The notes below the pieces were generated by a model that was given only the letters and a program-made list of their open reading frames with translations, searched no databases and was not told the DNA's origin. From assembly GCF_022009635.1 (NCBI RefSeq), contig NZ_CP091716.1, positions 1,937,001 through 2,001,000 of the forward strand: 64,000 nucleotides of DNA. Direction: 5' to 3'. Position 1 is the first letter of the stretch. Each line of letters begins with the position of its first letter. The DNA comes from Variovorax paradoxus (GTDB taxonomy: Bacteria > Pseudomonadota > Gammaproteobacteria > Burkholderiales > Burkholderiaceae_C). Of the stretch, positions 44,693 through 54,166 are shown piece by piece. Position numbers and translations under genes: made by a program.

Positions 44693-46938
44693 GCGCCGCC
44701 GCCGGGATCAGCCGGCGCGCCGCCCTGCAGGCCGGCGGCCTGGCGCTGGCCTTCACCTGGGTCGGCGGCGGCAAGGCCTTCGCGGCCATCAGTGCCCGCC
44801 AGCAACCCGCGGATGCGGCTGCCGCGCTCGCGGACGGCAACCCGGCCTTCGCGCCGAACGCCTTCATCCGCATCGACGCCGACGGCGGCGTGCGCCTGGT
44901 GATGCCGATGGTCGAGATGGGCCAGGCCATCTACACCGGCTCCGCGATGCTGCTGGCCGAGGAACTCGGCGTCGAGCTCGACCAGGTGCGCGTGGAGCAT
45001 TCGCCGCCCAACGAAGCGCTCTACGGCATGCCGCTGCTCGGCGGCCAGATCACCGGCGGCTCGACCAGCACGCGCGGCACCTACGCCGTGCTGCGCGAGG
45101 CCGGTGCCGTCGCGCGCACGCTGCTGGTCGGCGCCGCTGCCGCGCAGTGGAGCGTCGACCCCACGAGCTGCACGGTCGCGCGCGGCGTGGTGAGCCATCC
45201 GGCTTCGAACCGGCAGCTCGGCTTCGGCGCGCTTGCGGCGGCGGCGGCGAAGCTGCCGATGCCGGCCAAGGTGGCGCTGAAGGAGCCCAAGGACTTCAAG
45301 CTCATCGGCCTGCCGCTGCGGCGCGTCGATTCGGCCAGCAAGGTCGACGGCAGCACGCAGTTCGGCATCGACGTGCGCGTGCCGGGCATGAAGGTGGCGA
45401 CGGTCAAGGCCAGCCCCACGCTCGGCGGCGTGCTGGCTTCGGTGGACGACAAGGCCGCGCGCGCGATTCCCGGCGTGCTCGACGTGTTGCGCATCAAGGA
45501 CGCGGTGGCCGTGGTGGGCGAGCATTTCTGGGCCGCGAAGCGGGGCCTCGATGCGCTGAAGATCCAGTGGACGCCGGGCCAGAACGCCACGCTCACGACG
45601 CAGCAGCTGCGCTCGGCGCTGGCCGATGCGCTCGCGAAAGACAAGGCGATCGTCGGCAAGGAAACCGGCAAGCGGCCCGAGGGCACGCTGGTGCAGGCCA
45701 CCTACGACCTGCCGATGCTGGCGCACGCGACCATGGAGCCGCTCAACACCACGGTGCATGTGCGGCCCGACGGGTGCGAGATCTGGGTCGGCACGCAGGT
45801 GCCGGCGCGCTGCGTGAGCGTGGCCGCAAAAATCACCGGGCTGGCCGCGGACAAGGTCGTGCTGCACAACCAGTACCTGGGCGGCGGCTTCGGCCGGCGG
45901 CTGGAGACCGACTCGGTCGAGCAGGCCGTGGCCTTCGCCAGGCAGGTGCCGTATCCGCTCAAGGTGGTGTGGACGCGCGAGGAAGACATCCGCCACGACA
46001 TCGTGCGGCCGATGTATCACGACGACATCTCGGCCGTGGTCGACGGCGACGGGCAGATCCTGTGGTTCGGCGACCGCATCTCGGGCGGCACCGTGCTGGG
46101 CCGCTGGGCCCCGGCCTTCATGGGCAAGGACGGCATGGACGGCGACCTGATCGAATGCGTCGCCGAGCCCTGCTACGACCTGCCGAACCTCAAGGTGGAG
46201 TGGGTGCGGCACGACATGCCCAGCGGCCTGAACGTCGGCTGGTGGCGCGGCGTGGGGCCGACGCACAACCTCTTCGTGCTGGAGAGCTTCATCGACGAAC
46301 TGGCGCAGCGCGCGAAGAAGGACCCGGTGGCCTACCGGCGCGCGATGCTGAAGAAGAACCCGCGCACGCTCGCGGTGCTCGACCTTGCCGCCGACAAGAT
46401 CGGCTGGGGCAAGGGCGCGCTGCCGCCGCGCGTGGGGCGCGGCGTGGCCGTGGGCGACCCGTTCGGCAGCCGCGTGTGCGCCATGGTCGAGGTCGAGGTC
46501 ACGCCGCAGGGCGAGGTGCGGCTGCGGCGCGCGGTGGTCGCGCTCGACTGCGGCATTGCGGTGAACGCGAGTTCCATCGAGGCGCAGATCCAGGGCGGGC
46601 TGCTGTTCGGCCTCAGCGCCGCGCTGTTCAGCGAGATCACGCTGCGCGAGGGCGCCATCGAGCAGAGCAACTTCCACGACTACCGGATGCTGCGCATCAA
46701 CGAGTCGCCGCCGGTCGAGGTCCACACCGTCAGGAGCAGCGAAGCGCCCGGCGGGCTCGGCGAAGTCGGCACCGCCATTGCCGCGCCGGCGCTGGCCAAT
46801 GCGATCTTCGCGGCCACCGGCGTGCGCCTGCGCGCGTTGCCCGTGAACCGCGCGCTGCTGGTCCAGGACAAGGAGGCGCTGAAGAAGAAGATCGCCGATG
46901 CCGGGTATGCGGCGCCTGACGAAAGGAGCGCGGCATGA
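44689..46938 (+). CDS. iorB: Molybdopterin-binding large subunit (IorB-like), exported
   Basis: 749 residues from GTG at 44689, which overlaps the iorA stop and places [11 protein letters not shown] at the N-terminus as a Tat signal. The molybdopterin domains contain [64 protein letters not shown] and the late [19 protein letters not shown] with the conserved glutamate. It is a xanthine-dehydrogenase-superfamily catalytic subunit of the membrane-linked aldehyde/isoquinoline oxidoreductase type. With the small subunit and the cytochrome it would oxidise an aldehyde or N-heterocycle in the periplasm. The stop overlaps the next start. Confidence 0.92.
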   Translation: MSAAAGISRRAALQAGGLALAFTWVGGGKAFAAISARQQPADAAAALADGNPAFAPNAFIRIDADGGVRLVMPMVEMGQAIYTGSAMLLAEELGVELDQVRVEHSPPNEALYGMPLLGGQITGGSTSTRGTYAVLREAGAVARTLLVGAAAAQWSVDPTSCTVARGVVSHPASNRQLGFGALAAAAAKLPMPAKVALKEPKDFKLIGLPLRRVDSASKVDGSTQFGIDVRVPGMKVATVKASPTLGGVLASVDDKAARAIPGVLDVLRIKDAVAVVGEHFWAAKRGLDALKIQWTPGQNATLTTQQLRSALADALAKDKAIVGKETGKRPEGTLVQATYDLPMLAHATMEPLNTTVHVRPDGCEIWVGTQVPARCVSVAAKITGLAADKVVLHNQYLGGGFGRRLETDSVEQAVAFARQVPYPLKVVWTREEDIRHDIVRPMYHDDISAVVDGDGQILWFGDRISGGTVLGRWAPAFMGKDGMDGDLIECVAEPCYDLPNLKVEWVRHDMPSGLNVGWWRGVGPTHNLFVLESFIDELAQRAKKDPVAYRRAMLKKNPRTLAVLDLAADKIGWGKGALPPRVGRGVAVGDPFGSRVCAMVEVEVTPQGEVRLRRAVVALDCGIAVNASSIEAQIQGGLLFGLSAALFSEITLREGAIEQSNFHDYRMLRINESPPVEVHTVRSSEAPGGLGEVGTAIAAPALANAIFAATGVRLRALPVNRALLVQDKEALKKKIADAGYAAPDERSAA

Positions 46939-48239
46939 AGCGACTCTTCAAGTTCCTGGTGGCGGTGTTCGTGGTGGGCGCGGCGCTGTATTTCTTTCTC
47001 AACCGCGCCGACAAGTCCGAGGGCGAGGCGCCCGTGCTGGCCGGTGCGCCGGCCGATGCGGCGCTGCTGGTGCGCGGCGAATACCTCACCAAGGCCGCCG
47101 ACTGCATCGCGTGCCACACGGTGCCAGGCAAGGGCGAGCCCTTTGCGGGCGGGCTGCCTTTCGTGCTGCCCTTCGGCACCATCTACTCGTCGAACATCAC
47201 GGCCGACCCGGCCACCGGCATCGGCAACTGGAGCGACGAGCAGTTCGTGCGCGCCGTGCACGACGGCGTGCGCGCCGACGGGCAGCGCCTGTACCCGGCG
47301 TTCCCGTACACCGCGTACACCGCGCTGAGCCGCAAGGACGTGCTCGCGATCAAGGCTTATCTCTTCAGCCTGCCCCAGGTGAAGCAGCCGAACCGCGAGG
47401 CCGACCTGGGCTTTCCGTTCAACCAGCGCTGGGCCATGGGCTTCTGGAACGCGGCCTTCTTCAAGAGCCGCCGCTTCGAGGCCGATCCGTCGCAGCCGCC
47501 CGCGTGGAACCAGGGCAAGTACCTGGCCACCGCGCTGGGTCATTGCGCGGAGTGCCACACGCCGCGCAACTTCGCCTTCGCGCTGGAGACGAGCAACAAC
47601 CTGGCGGGTGAATCGGTCCAGGGCTGGCGTGCCTACAACATCACGTCGGACGTGAAGAACGGCATCGGCGCATGGAGCGACGCGGAGATTGCCGCGTACC
47701 TCACCACGGGGCACGCCGATGGCCGGGGCTCGGCATCGGGGCCGATGGGCGAGGCGGTGGAGCACAGCCTGCAGCACCTGAAGGCGGAAGACACCGCGGC
47801 GCTGGTGAGCTACCTGCGCACGGTGCCCGCGAAGGCCGGCAAGGAGCCGATCGAGATCGACGCGAAGGCGCCCTGGGCCGTGGCCGCGAGCGCGGCGGCG
47901 CCGGCGGCCAACACGGCCGAAGGGCATGAGCAAGGCCTCAGGCTCTTCGCCGCGGCATGCGCCAGTTGCCACCAGTGGAACGGGCAAGGGCAGCAGACGA
48001 ATTACGCGTCGCTGCTGGGAACGCGCGGCGTGAACGACCCGGGCGGCATGAACGTCACGCAGATGATCTTGCGGGGCGTGAAGATGCGCGTGCGCGACAA
48101 CGAGGTCTACATGCCCGCGTTCGACAAGGCATACACCGACACCGAAGTCGCGGCCCTCGCGAACTACGTCATCGCGCAGTTCGGGAACAAGCAGGGGACG
48201 GTGACGCCGGAGTTCGTGGCGAAGCAGCGCGCGCAATGA
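46935..48239 (+). CDS. Triheme c-type cytochrome subunit
   Basis: 434 residues. One N-terminal helix (about 5-22) anchors it to the membrane. Three CxxCH heme sites are present: CIACH at 57-61, CAECH at 204-208 and CASCH at 342-346, each with a downstream methionine as possible axial ligand (for example VYMPAFDKAYTD). The pattern is that of the cytochrome subunits of alcohol, gluconate and aldehyde dehydrogenases. It should accept electrons from the Fe-S subunit and pass them to the quinone pool or a terminal oxidase. It overlaps the upstream gene by four bases. Confidence 0.93.
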   Translation: MKRLFKFLVAVFVVGAALYFFLNRADKSEGEAPVLAGAPADAALLVRGEYLTKAADCIACHTVPGKGEPFAGGLPFVLPFGTIYSSNITADPATGIGNWSDEQFVRAVHDGVRADGQRLYPAFPYTAYTALSRKDVLAIKAYLFSLPQVKQPNREADLGFPFNQRWAMGFWNAAFFKSRRFEADPSQPPAWNQGKYLATALGHCAECHTPRNFAFALETSNNLAGESVQGWRAYNITSDVKNGIGAWSDAEIAAYLTTGHADGRGSASGPMGEAVEHSLQHLKAEDTAALVSYLRTVPAKAGKEPIEIDAKAPWAVAASAAAPAANTAEGHEQGLRLFAAACASCHQWNGQGQQTNYASLLGTRGVNDPGGMNVTQMILRGVKMRVRDNEVYMPAFDKAYTDTEVAALANYVIAQFGNKQGTVTPEFVAKQRAQ

Positions 48240-48301
48240 GTGCTTAAGCAGAGGCCACGCAACGGCCCGCGCGGAACTTAACTCTTCCTACCTATCGGCC
48301 A

Positions 48302-48320
48302 TGTCGGCGCGGCGCCGACA
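48302..48320. repeat. Perfect 19-base palindrome upstream of the 48444 gene
   Basis: TGTCGGCGC and GCGCCGACA face each other around one base. A run of seven As follows on the plus strand three bases later, so it is not a canonical terminator for the upstream cytochrome. It may be an operator. Otherwise 48240-48443 shows nothing I can name. Confidence 0.4.
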
Positions 48321-48443
48321 CCGAAAAAAAGAGCCCCGCCACGGCACGTTCATGCGCGTTCGGGCTGCATCGCACTGTTAAGGTGTGCCCCTGTTTTTTC
48401 AATTCACGCACTGCGCCCGCTGTCCACGCATTGGGCAGTTCAC

Positions 48444-49169
48444 ATGCCTATCCGTCACGCCAGAATCTTTCCGCGCCACGCGTTCTACTGTGTGATGGGC
48501 GGGCTGGCCGTGGTCTATGCGCTGTGCGCGGTGATGCTGGTCCCCGCGCGGATTTTCATTCTTCCTTTCCTGTCCGATGGCGAGCCGGTGTCCGACGAAG
48601 GCATGGTCTTCCTCGCGGCGATGGCCGTGCCGGTTGGGCTTTACCTCATCGTGTGGCGGGGCGGCGATTTCTTCGCGTGGTGGCGCACGCCGCCGATGCT
48701 GACGCTCGGCGCGCACGGTTTGCAGCTAGGGCGGCGCACCATCGCCTTTGCCGACGTGACACGGCTGCGCCATCGTCACGGCCGCGACCACATGCTGATC
48801 ACCACGCGCCGCGGCAAGACCACGCGGCTTCGGCTCGGCCTGTGGGACCACGCAGCGGCGCTGCGGGCCGAGGTCGACGAGGCGATCGGCAGGGTGCTGC
48901 GCGGCGAGGTCGAGCGGCGCGTGCATGCCGGCGACACGGTGGACTTCGGCGCGCTGGGCATGAATGCGGAAGGGCTGGTGCACAAGGGGCAGCTCATTGC
49001 ATGGTCGAGCATCGACACGGTGCGCACGCAATCGGAGACCGACGGCGTGCTGGTGGACGAGCATCTGGTGATCGTCGCGAACGGCCAGACGCGCCGCATC
49101 GACCGCTCGAAGATCGAGAACGAACCGGTGTTGCTGGCCTGCCTGATGCAGCGTTTGCCGGCCGGTTGA
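48444..49169 (+). CDS. Membrane protein with PH-like cytoplasmic domain
   Basis: 241 residues. Two hydrophobic helices (about 15-35 and 53-70) are followed by two similar beta-rich segments, LTLGAHGLQLGRRTIAFADV and FGALGMNAEGLVHKGQLIAW. This tandem PH-like layout (strand, G-x-x, I-x-W/F-ADV) is seen in bacterial PH-domain membrane proteins. The role is unknown. It sits alone between the molybdenum hydroxylase operon and the TerC-family gene. Confidence 0.75.
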   Translation: MPIRHARIFPRHAFYCVMGGLAVVYALCAVMLVPARIFILPFLSDGEPVSDEGMVFLAAMAVPVGLYLIVWRGGDFFAWWRTPPMLTLGAHGLQLGRRTIAFADVTRLRHRHGRDHMLITTRRGKTTRLRLGLWDHAAALRAEVDEAIGRVLRGEVERRVHAGDTVDFGALGMNAEGLVHKGQLIAWSSIDTVRTQSETDGVLVDEHLVIVANGQTRRIDRSKIENEPVLLACLMQRLPAG

Positions 49170-49393
49170 TACGGCTTTTGGCGGGCCGCCGGCGCGGGTT
49201 CGATAAACTGGGGGTGTGAAATCCTCCTCCGAGCCTCCCAGTAGGCCGCTGGCCTGCGCCAGCTTCCGCCCGTCTCCGTGCGTCGCGACCGACCCTTTCG
49301 CGGCTCCCGTCCATCCCGCCTTTTCCCCCTTGTCGCCCGACATGGCCCGCGCCATGCCGGGCCGCACGCGTTTGCGCGTCTTCTTCTTCCACC

Positions 49394-50962
49394 ATGATCG
49401 TTGAACTGCTCACCGACCCCGCCGCCTGGATCGGTCTCCTGACGCTCGTCGTCCTGGAGATCGTGCTGGGCATCGACAACCTGATCTTCATCGCGATCCT
49501 CGCCGAGAAGCTGCCGCCGCACCTGCGCGACCGCGCGCGGCGGCTGGGCCTGGGCCTGGCGCTGTTCATGCGGCTGGGGCTGCTGTCGGTGGTGTCGTGG
49601 CTGGTCACGCTGACCACGCCGCTCTTCACCGTGTTCGGCCAGGGCTTCTCGGGGCGCGACCTCATCCTGCTGATCGGCGGCCTGTTCCTGCTGTTCAAGG
49701 CCACGTCGGAGCTGCACGAGCGGCTCGAGGGCGTGACGCACACGGCCAGCGGCTCGACCGCCTATGCGAGCTTCGGCCTGGTGGTGACGCAGATCGTGGT
49801 GCTCGACGCGGTGTTCTCGCTCGACGCGGTCATCACCGCCGTGGGCATGGTCGACCACCTGCCGGTGATGATGGCGGCGGTGATCATCTCCATCGGCATC
49901 ATGCTGTGGGCGTCGAAGCCGCTCACGCGTTTCGTCAACGCGCACCCGACGGTGGTGGTGCTGTGCCTGAGCTTCCTGCTGATGATCGGCCTGAGCCTGG
50001 TGGCCGAGGGCCTGGGCTTCCATATTCCGAAGGGCTACCTGTACGGCGCCATCGGCTTCTCCGTGATGATCGAGACGCTGAACCAGTGGGCCAAGCGCAA
50101 TGCGCTCAAGCACGAGGCGCGCCGCCCGCTGCGCGACCGCACGGCCGAATCCATCCTGCGGCTGCTGGGCGGCCGCGGCCCGGGTGAGCCTGTGCCCGCC
50201 GGCGCCACCGCCGACGGCGAAGCGCCGCTGCCCGAGCCCGCATTCGCGATCGAGGAGCGCAACATGGTCAGCGGCGTGCTGTCGCTGGCCGATCGCAACG
50301 TGCGCTCGGTGATGACGCCGCGCGCCGACATCTCCTGGGTCGACCTGAACGACGACCCGGACGCGGTGCGCGAGCAGCTGCTCGACACGCCGCACGGCAT
50401 CTTCCCGGTGTGTCGCGGCTCGCTCGACGAAGTGGTCGGCGTGGCGCGCGCGAAAGACCTGCTGGGCCACCTGCTGCGGCACGGAAAGATCGACGAGAGC
50501 GGCGGCCTGCGCGCGCCGATCTACGTGCCGGAGTCGACCACGGTGATCCGCCTCATCGACACGCTGCGCGGCGCGCGCGGGCAGCTCGCGCTGGTCAACG
50601 ACGAGCACGGCACGCTGACCGGCGTGGTCACGCCCATCGACGTGCTCGAGGCCATCGCGGGCGAGTTTCCCGACGAAGACGAAACGCTGGAAATCCAGCA
50701 GACCGCCGCCGACACCTGGACCGTGTCCGGCAGCGCCGACCTGCACCTGCTGGAGCAGGCATTGCAGACGCACGGCCTGCTGAGCGACGACGACAGCTAC
50801 ACCTCGGTCGCCGGCTTCCTGCTCGCGTGCTTCGGCGGCCTGCCGTCGCCGGGCCAGACCTGGGTGCACGACGGCTGCGAGTTCGAAGTGACGGACGTCG
50901 ACGCGCAGCGCATCCGCACGGTGATCGTGCGGCGCCTGCCTGCGACAGAATCGGCGAACTGA
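49394..50962 (+). CDS. TerC-family membrane protein with CBS and CorC-like domains (YegH/YoaE type)
   Basis: 522 residues. The N-terminal TerC domain (about 1-240) has [20 protein letters not shown] and [18 protein letters not shown], the paired acidic helices of the family. Two CBS domains follow (about 300-420; [28 protein letters not shown]), then a transporter-associated CorC/HlyC domain to the end. TerC proteins are implicated in metal export, including manganese, and the CBS pair would bind nucleotides. Despite the name, it has no positional link to the TelA operon 16 kb away. Confidence 0.93.
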   Translation: MIVELLTDPAAWIGLLTLVVLEIVLGIDNLIFIAILAEKLPPHLRDRARRLGLGLALFMRLGLLSVVSWLVTLTTPLFTVFGQGFSGRDLILLIGGLFLLFKATSELHERLEGVTHTASGSTAYASFGLVVTQIVVLDAVFSLDAVITAVGMVDHLPVMMAAVIISIGIMLWASKPLTRFVNAHPTVVVLCLSFLLMIGLSLVAEGLGFHIPKGYLYGAIGFSVMIETLNQWAKRNALKHEARRPLRDRTAESILRLLGGRGPGEPVPAGATADGEAPLPEPAFAIEERNMVSGVLSLADRNVRSVMTPRADISWVDLNDDPDAVREQLLDTPHGIFPVCRGSLDEVVGVARAKDLLGHLLRHGKIDESGGLRAPIYVPESTTVIRLIDTLRGARGQLALVNDEHGTLTGVVTPIDVLEAIAGEFPDEDETLEIQQTAADTWTVSGSADLHLLEQALQTHGLLSDDDSYTSVAGFLLACFGGLPSPGQTWVHDGCEFEVTDVDAQRIRTVIVRRLPATESAN

Positions 50963-50990
50963 ACTGTTTGTTGTTGCCAGGGCCCATGCC

Positions 50991-51599
50991 ATGAACGCCT
51001 CCCACCGCCTGTCCGTTCCCCTCGACAAGGCCTACCGCCTGCTGAACCACGGCCCCACCGTGCTGGTGAGCGCGGCGCACGGCGGCCAGCGCAACATCAT
51101 GGCCGCGGCCTGGGCCATGCCGCTGGACTTCGCGCCGCCCAAGGTGGCTGTGGTGCTCGACAAGAGCACCTGGACGCGCGTGCTGCTCGAAGGCGCCGGC
51201 AGCTTCGCGCTGCAGGTGCCCACGCGCGCGCAACTCGACCTGACGGAGGCACTGGGCAACAGCTCGGGCCGTGAGATCGTCGAGCAGTCGGGGCACGACA
51301 AGTTCGCCGCCTACGGCCTGCAGACCTTCGCGGGCACAGCCACCGATGCGCCACTGCTCGAAGGCTGCGCCGCATGGCTCGAATGCCGACTGCTGCCCGA
51401 GCCGCACATCCAGCAGAGCTACGACCTGTTCCTGGGCGAGGTGATCGCCGCGCAAGCCGATTCGCGCGTTTTCGCCAACGGGCGCTGGAACTTCGACGGG
51501 CACGACGAACTGCGCACGCTGCACCATGTGGCGGGCGGCCACTTCATCGTCGACGGCGAGGCGGTCGATGCACGGCCGCTGCCGCCGGTTCGTTCCTAG
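50991..51599 (+). CDS. Flavin reductase-like FMN-binding protein
   Basis: 202 residues. The split-barrel flavin reductase fold is indicated by PTVLVSAAHGGQRNIMAAAWAMP, PPKVAVVLDKSTWTR and the SFALQVPT strand. Such proteins bind FMN and act as NAD(P)H:flavin reductases or serve unknown redox roles. It starts 28 bases after the TerC-family gene and may be cotranscribed with it, though no functional link is clear. Confidence 0.85.
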   Translation: MNASHRLSVPLDKAYRLLNHGPTVLVSAAHGGQRNIMAAAWAMPLDFAPPKVAVVLDKSTWTRVLLEGAGSFALQVPTRAQLDLTEALGNSSGREIVEQSGHDKFAAYGLQTFAGTATDAPLLEGCAAWLECRLLPEPHIQQSYDLFLGEVIAAQADSRVFANGRWNFDGHDELRTLHHVAGGHFIVDGEAVDARPLPPVRS

Positions 51600-51659
51600 C
51601 GAGGATCGGATCGGAGCTTGCTGCCCGCTTGTGCGGACAGCGGCGTGACGTCCCCGGCC

Positions 51660-52295
51660 CTATCCCGGCTGGTACATCCAGAACCGCGCTGCATCCGTGG
51701 GCGGCAGATGCTCCTTGGCGCGGCGGCCTGAAATGCAGTCGTCCAGATCCGGGAAGAAGCCGGCCTTCCCGTCGTAGCCAAGCAATCCGGTGTCGGGCTC
51801 GTTGATGTACAGCCTGGCGTCGGTGCCCAGCGTTCCACCGCATGCGATGCCGTGTCGCCCGACAGAGATGTAGCATGCCCAGCGACCGGTGGCGGCCACG
51901 TCGGCCTCGGCCAGCCGGGCGGCGTCGAACTGCTTGATCTGCTTGATGCCCGTGGGCATTCCCAGCTTCTCGAACCGCGCGACATGGCTGTCGATGTGCT
52001 CGCCGAAGTCTTGCACCATGGTGGCCTGATAGCGCAGGAAGTCGGTGTAGTAGTCCTCGTAGAGTGCGGGGTCGGTCGTCTCGGGAACGCCGTTGAGAAA
52101 GGCGACGACCCATGTGGAAGCGATGCCCTTGCCGATTTCCTGTGCGTCGGGATTGGTGCTCGACGCGGCCAGACGGTCCAGCGTGTCGTCGTTCTTGAAC
52201 CAGTCGGCCGCCGAAGGCGTGCGGTTGCCGCCATGCGTCGCCTTGTTCCGATAGCGGCTGGAAAGCTCAGGGTTCGCGTTGGGGAAGTGAGGCAT
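51660..52295 (-). CDS. Hypothetical soluble protein
   Basis: 211 residues from ATG at 52295; longer in-frame extensions would overlap the upstream protease gene. No signal peptide or membrane helix is visible. Features are an Asn/Arg-rich N-terminus (HFPNANPELSSRYRNKATHG), an acidic aromatic middle (YEDYYTDFLRYQATMVQDF), and three cysteines in CYISVGRHGIACGG and DDCISG. I recognise no family. It starts 20 bases after the CPBP protease gene on the same strand and may share its transcript. Confidence 0.65.
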   Translation of the reverse strand: MPHFPNANPELSSRYRNKATHGGNRTPSAADWFKNDDTLDRLAASSTNPDAQEIGKGIASTWVVAFLNGVPETTDPALYEDYYTDFLRYQATMVQDFGEHIDSHVARFEKLGMPTGIKQIKQFDAARLAEADVAATGRWACYISVGRHGIACGGTLGTDARLYINEPDTGLLGYDGKAGFFPDLDDCISGRRAKEHLPPTDAARFWMYQPG

Positions 52296-52315
52296 GTCCG
52301 TGTTCCTGGTTGCTG

Positions 52316-53119
52316 TCAGGCCGAGGTGCGCCGCGCCGGCCTGGCCACCAGCATCAGCCGCAGCACCAGTGTGCCGCACACGGCGGCCGTCAGCGCCAGC
52401 AGCGCAACCCACAGCAGGCGCGCGGGCGACGCGGCGTCGAGCCAGTCCGCGAACAGCAGCGTGGCGCTGTTGTACGCGGCATGCAGCGCAATGCAGGGAA
52501 TGAGCGAGCGCGTGCGTTCGTAGAGCCACGCCAGCACCGTGCCCATGACGAAGCCGACCACGAACTGGTAGATGTTCATGTGCGCCGCACCGAACAGCAG
52601 GGCCGAAAGAAAGATGGCCTGCCAGCGCGGATAGCGCTGCAGGAAGCCGCGCAGCACGATGCCGCGGAACAGCATTTCTTCCAGTAGCGGCGCGACCACG
52701 CACACCGCCAGCACGGCCGCCACGCTGCCGTCGGCCATGCGGCTGAACATGGCTTCTTCCCACGCCGACAGGGGCGCGATGCGCACCAGCAAATTGAACG
52801 CGGAGGTGATGGTCAGCAGCAGCGCGGGCACCAGCAGCAGCACCGGCGGCACCACCAGCAGCAGCGTGACGCGGGCGGACGCGCGCGATTGGTGGAACAG
52901 ATCGCGCCATGTGAGCTGCTGCGCATGCATCACCGCCGCGAACACGCAGCCGTTGCCCAGCACGGCGGAGAGCACGCCGATCTGCATGCCGTTCAGGCCC
53001 AGCCACCGGTTGGCGTCGCGCAGCGCCGCGCCCACGACGATCTCGCACAGGCACAGCGCCAGGAACAGCAGCGCGGCTTGCGCCGCCGAGGGGAAGGCGG
53101 TGCTTTTCGGGGAGGGCAT
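52316..53119 (-). CDS. CPBP-family intramembrane metalloprotease
   Basis: 267 residues with seven or eight predicted helices. The CPBP (Abi/CAAX protease-like) motifs are intact: EEMLFRG at 147-153, FGAAH with His180, and HAAYN with His213 and Asn217. These form the membrane-embedded zinc site of CAAX-type proteases. Bacterial members process signal or immunity peptides, but the target cannot be predicted. ATG at 53119 follows GGAG-poor sequence; the region 53120-53296 upstream shows nothing recognisable. Confidence 0.9.
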   Translation of the reverse strand: MPSPKSTAFPSAAQAALLFLALCLCEIVVGAALRDANRWLGLNGMQIGVLSAVLGNGCVFAAVMHAQQLTWRDLFHQSRASARVTLLLVVPPVLLLVPALLLTITSAFNLLVRIAPLSAWEEAMFSRMADGSVAAVLAVCVVAPLLEEMLFRGIVLRGFLQRYPRWQAIFLSALLFGAAHMNIYQFVVGFVMGTVLAWLYERTRSLIPCIALHAAYNSATLLFADWLDAASPARLLWVALLALTAAVCGTLVLRLMLVARPARRTSA

Positions 53120-53296
53120 GGGGCGTCGGGCTGCGCGGGTGAGGAAGAGGCGCGGATGTTAGCGCCCCCATGTTGCATATGGCGCGGGGCCCGGGGCCGT
53201 GGCTATCGTGCCGGCGGAGCGAGCGTCGTGTGGCCGGCGTCCGCCACCGCCGGATCAGGCGATGAAAGCGATGAAGATGACGATGGCAAGTCGGGC

Positions 53297-54166
53297 CTAC
53301 GCATGTACGAGTTCGCCGTGCCGCAAGACCTGCGACAGCGGCGTGATCGCGATCTCGCCGGCCTGCCCGTGCCCCTGCAGCGAAAGCACGCGCAGCACCG
53401 CGTATTCGCGCATGCGCGCTGCGCCGTGCGGGTCGCCGGGCTGGATGCTGGTCGACGGATGGCACATCAGCACGTCGCCCGTGCGGCAGGCCGCGAGCCA
53501 CTCGGCCAGGTGCCGCTCATAGCTCTGAATGTCGCCGGTGAAGTCGTACACGCCCAGCAGGCGCCGGCTCACCGGAATGCCGTGCTTCGTGGCGAGCGCC
53601 GCCAGCCCCGCGCCGCCCAGTGCATGGATCACGCGGGCCTTCAGCCGGTCGGGGCCGCGGCGGCTGCCCGGTGCGGTGTAGCGCACCCACGGCGGGGACG
53701 TCGGGTAGCGGCGCAGGATTTCGTCGACCAGCAGTTCGCGCACCACCGGGAACTGGTGCACGTGCCGGTGGCCGTCGACGTACGCGGGCGGGCGGCCCAT
53801 GGCGTCTTCGAAGCGGGTGAACTGGTCGCGGATGTCGGCGTAGAGCACGGGCGAGAACACGGTGCGCGAGTAGGTGCGCGCGATCAGCCCCGCCAGGCCG
53901 GGTTCGGGGCCGTCCGGCGTTTCTGGGCGGGTGAGGTCCAGGTGCAGGCCCACGTCCAGCCGCGCGGGGTCGAGCCGGCGCAGCGCCCGCGCGCCCGTGG
54001 CCCACGCCCCGCGCCGCACCATGCCGCTGGTCGCGGAGATCTTGCCGAGTTCGGCCAGGTCGAGCACGGCGGCGTTGACGCCGGTGCTCATGCCGAAATC
54101 GTCCGCGCACACGCAGAGGTGGCGCAACGTCGGCCCCGGAGGGCCGGAAGTGTCAGTCATTGCCAT
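53297..54166 (-). CDS. ChbG/YdjC (NaxD/HpnK-like) carbohydrate deacetylase
   Basis: 289 residues from ATG at 54166; an ATG at 54160 would also fit. YdjC-family metal site: Asp22-Asp23 in CADDFGMS, His75 in VGLHLDLT, and His133, His135 and His137 in DGHRHVHQFP. Family members remove acetyl groups from amino sugars. In Francisella and Bordetella, NaxD of this family deacetylates an undecaprenyl-phosphate-linked hexosamine before an ArnT-like enzyme transfers it to lipid A. It follows such an ArnT-like gene here with a 14-base overlap. Confidence 0.9.
   Translation of the reverse strand: MAMTDTSGPPGPTLRHLCVCADDFGMSTGVNAAVLDLAELGKISATSGMVRRGAWATGARALRRLDPARLDVGLHLDLTRPETPDGPEPGLAGLIARTYSRTVFSPVLYADIRDQFTRFEDAMGRPPAYVDGHRHVHQFPVVRELLVDEILRRYPTSPPWVRYTAPGSRRGPDRLKARVIHALGGAGLAALATKHGIPVSRRLLGVYDFTGDIQSYERHLAEWLAACRTGDVLMCHPSTSIQPGDPHGAARMREYAVLRVLSLQGHGQAGEIAITPLSQVLRHGELVHA

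Noticed and set aside
49394..50962. TerC-family gene as part of a tellurite resistance system with TelA
   Set aside because: It is over 16 kb from telA, has CBS and CorC domains of the YegH type, and no ter genes are nearby.
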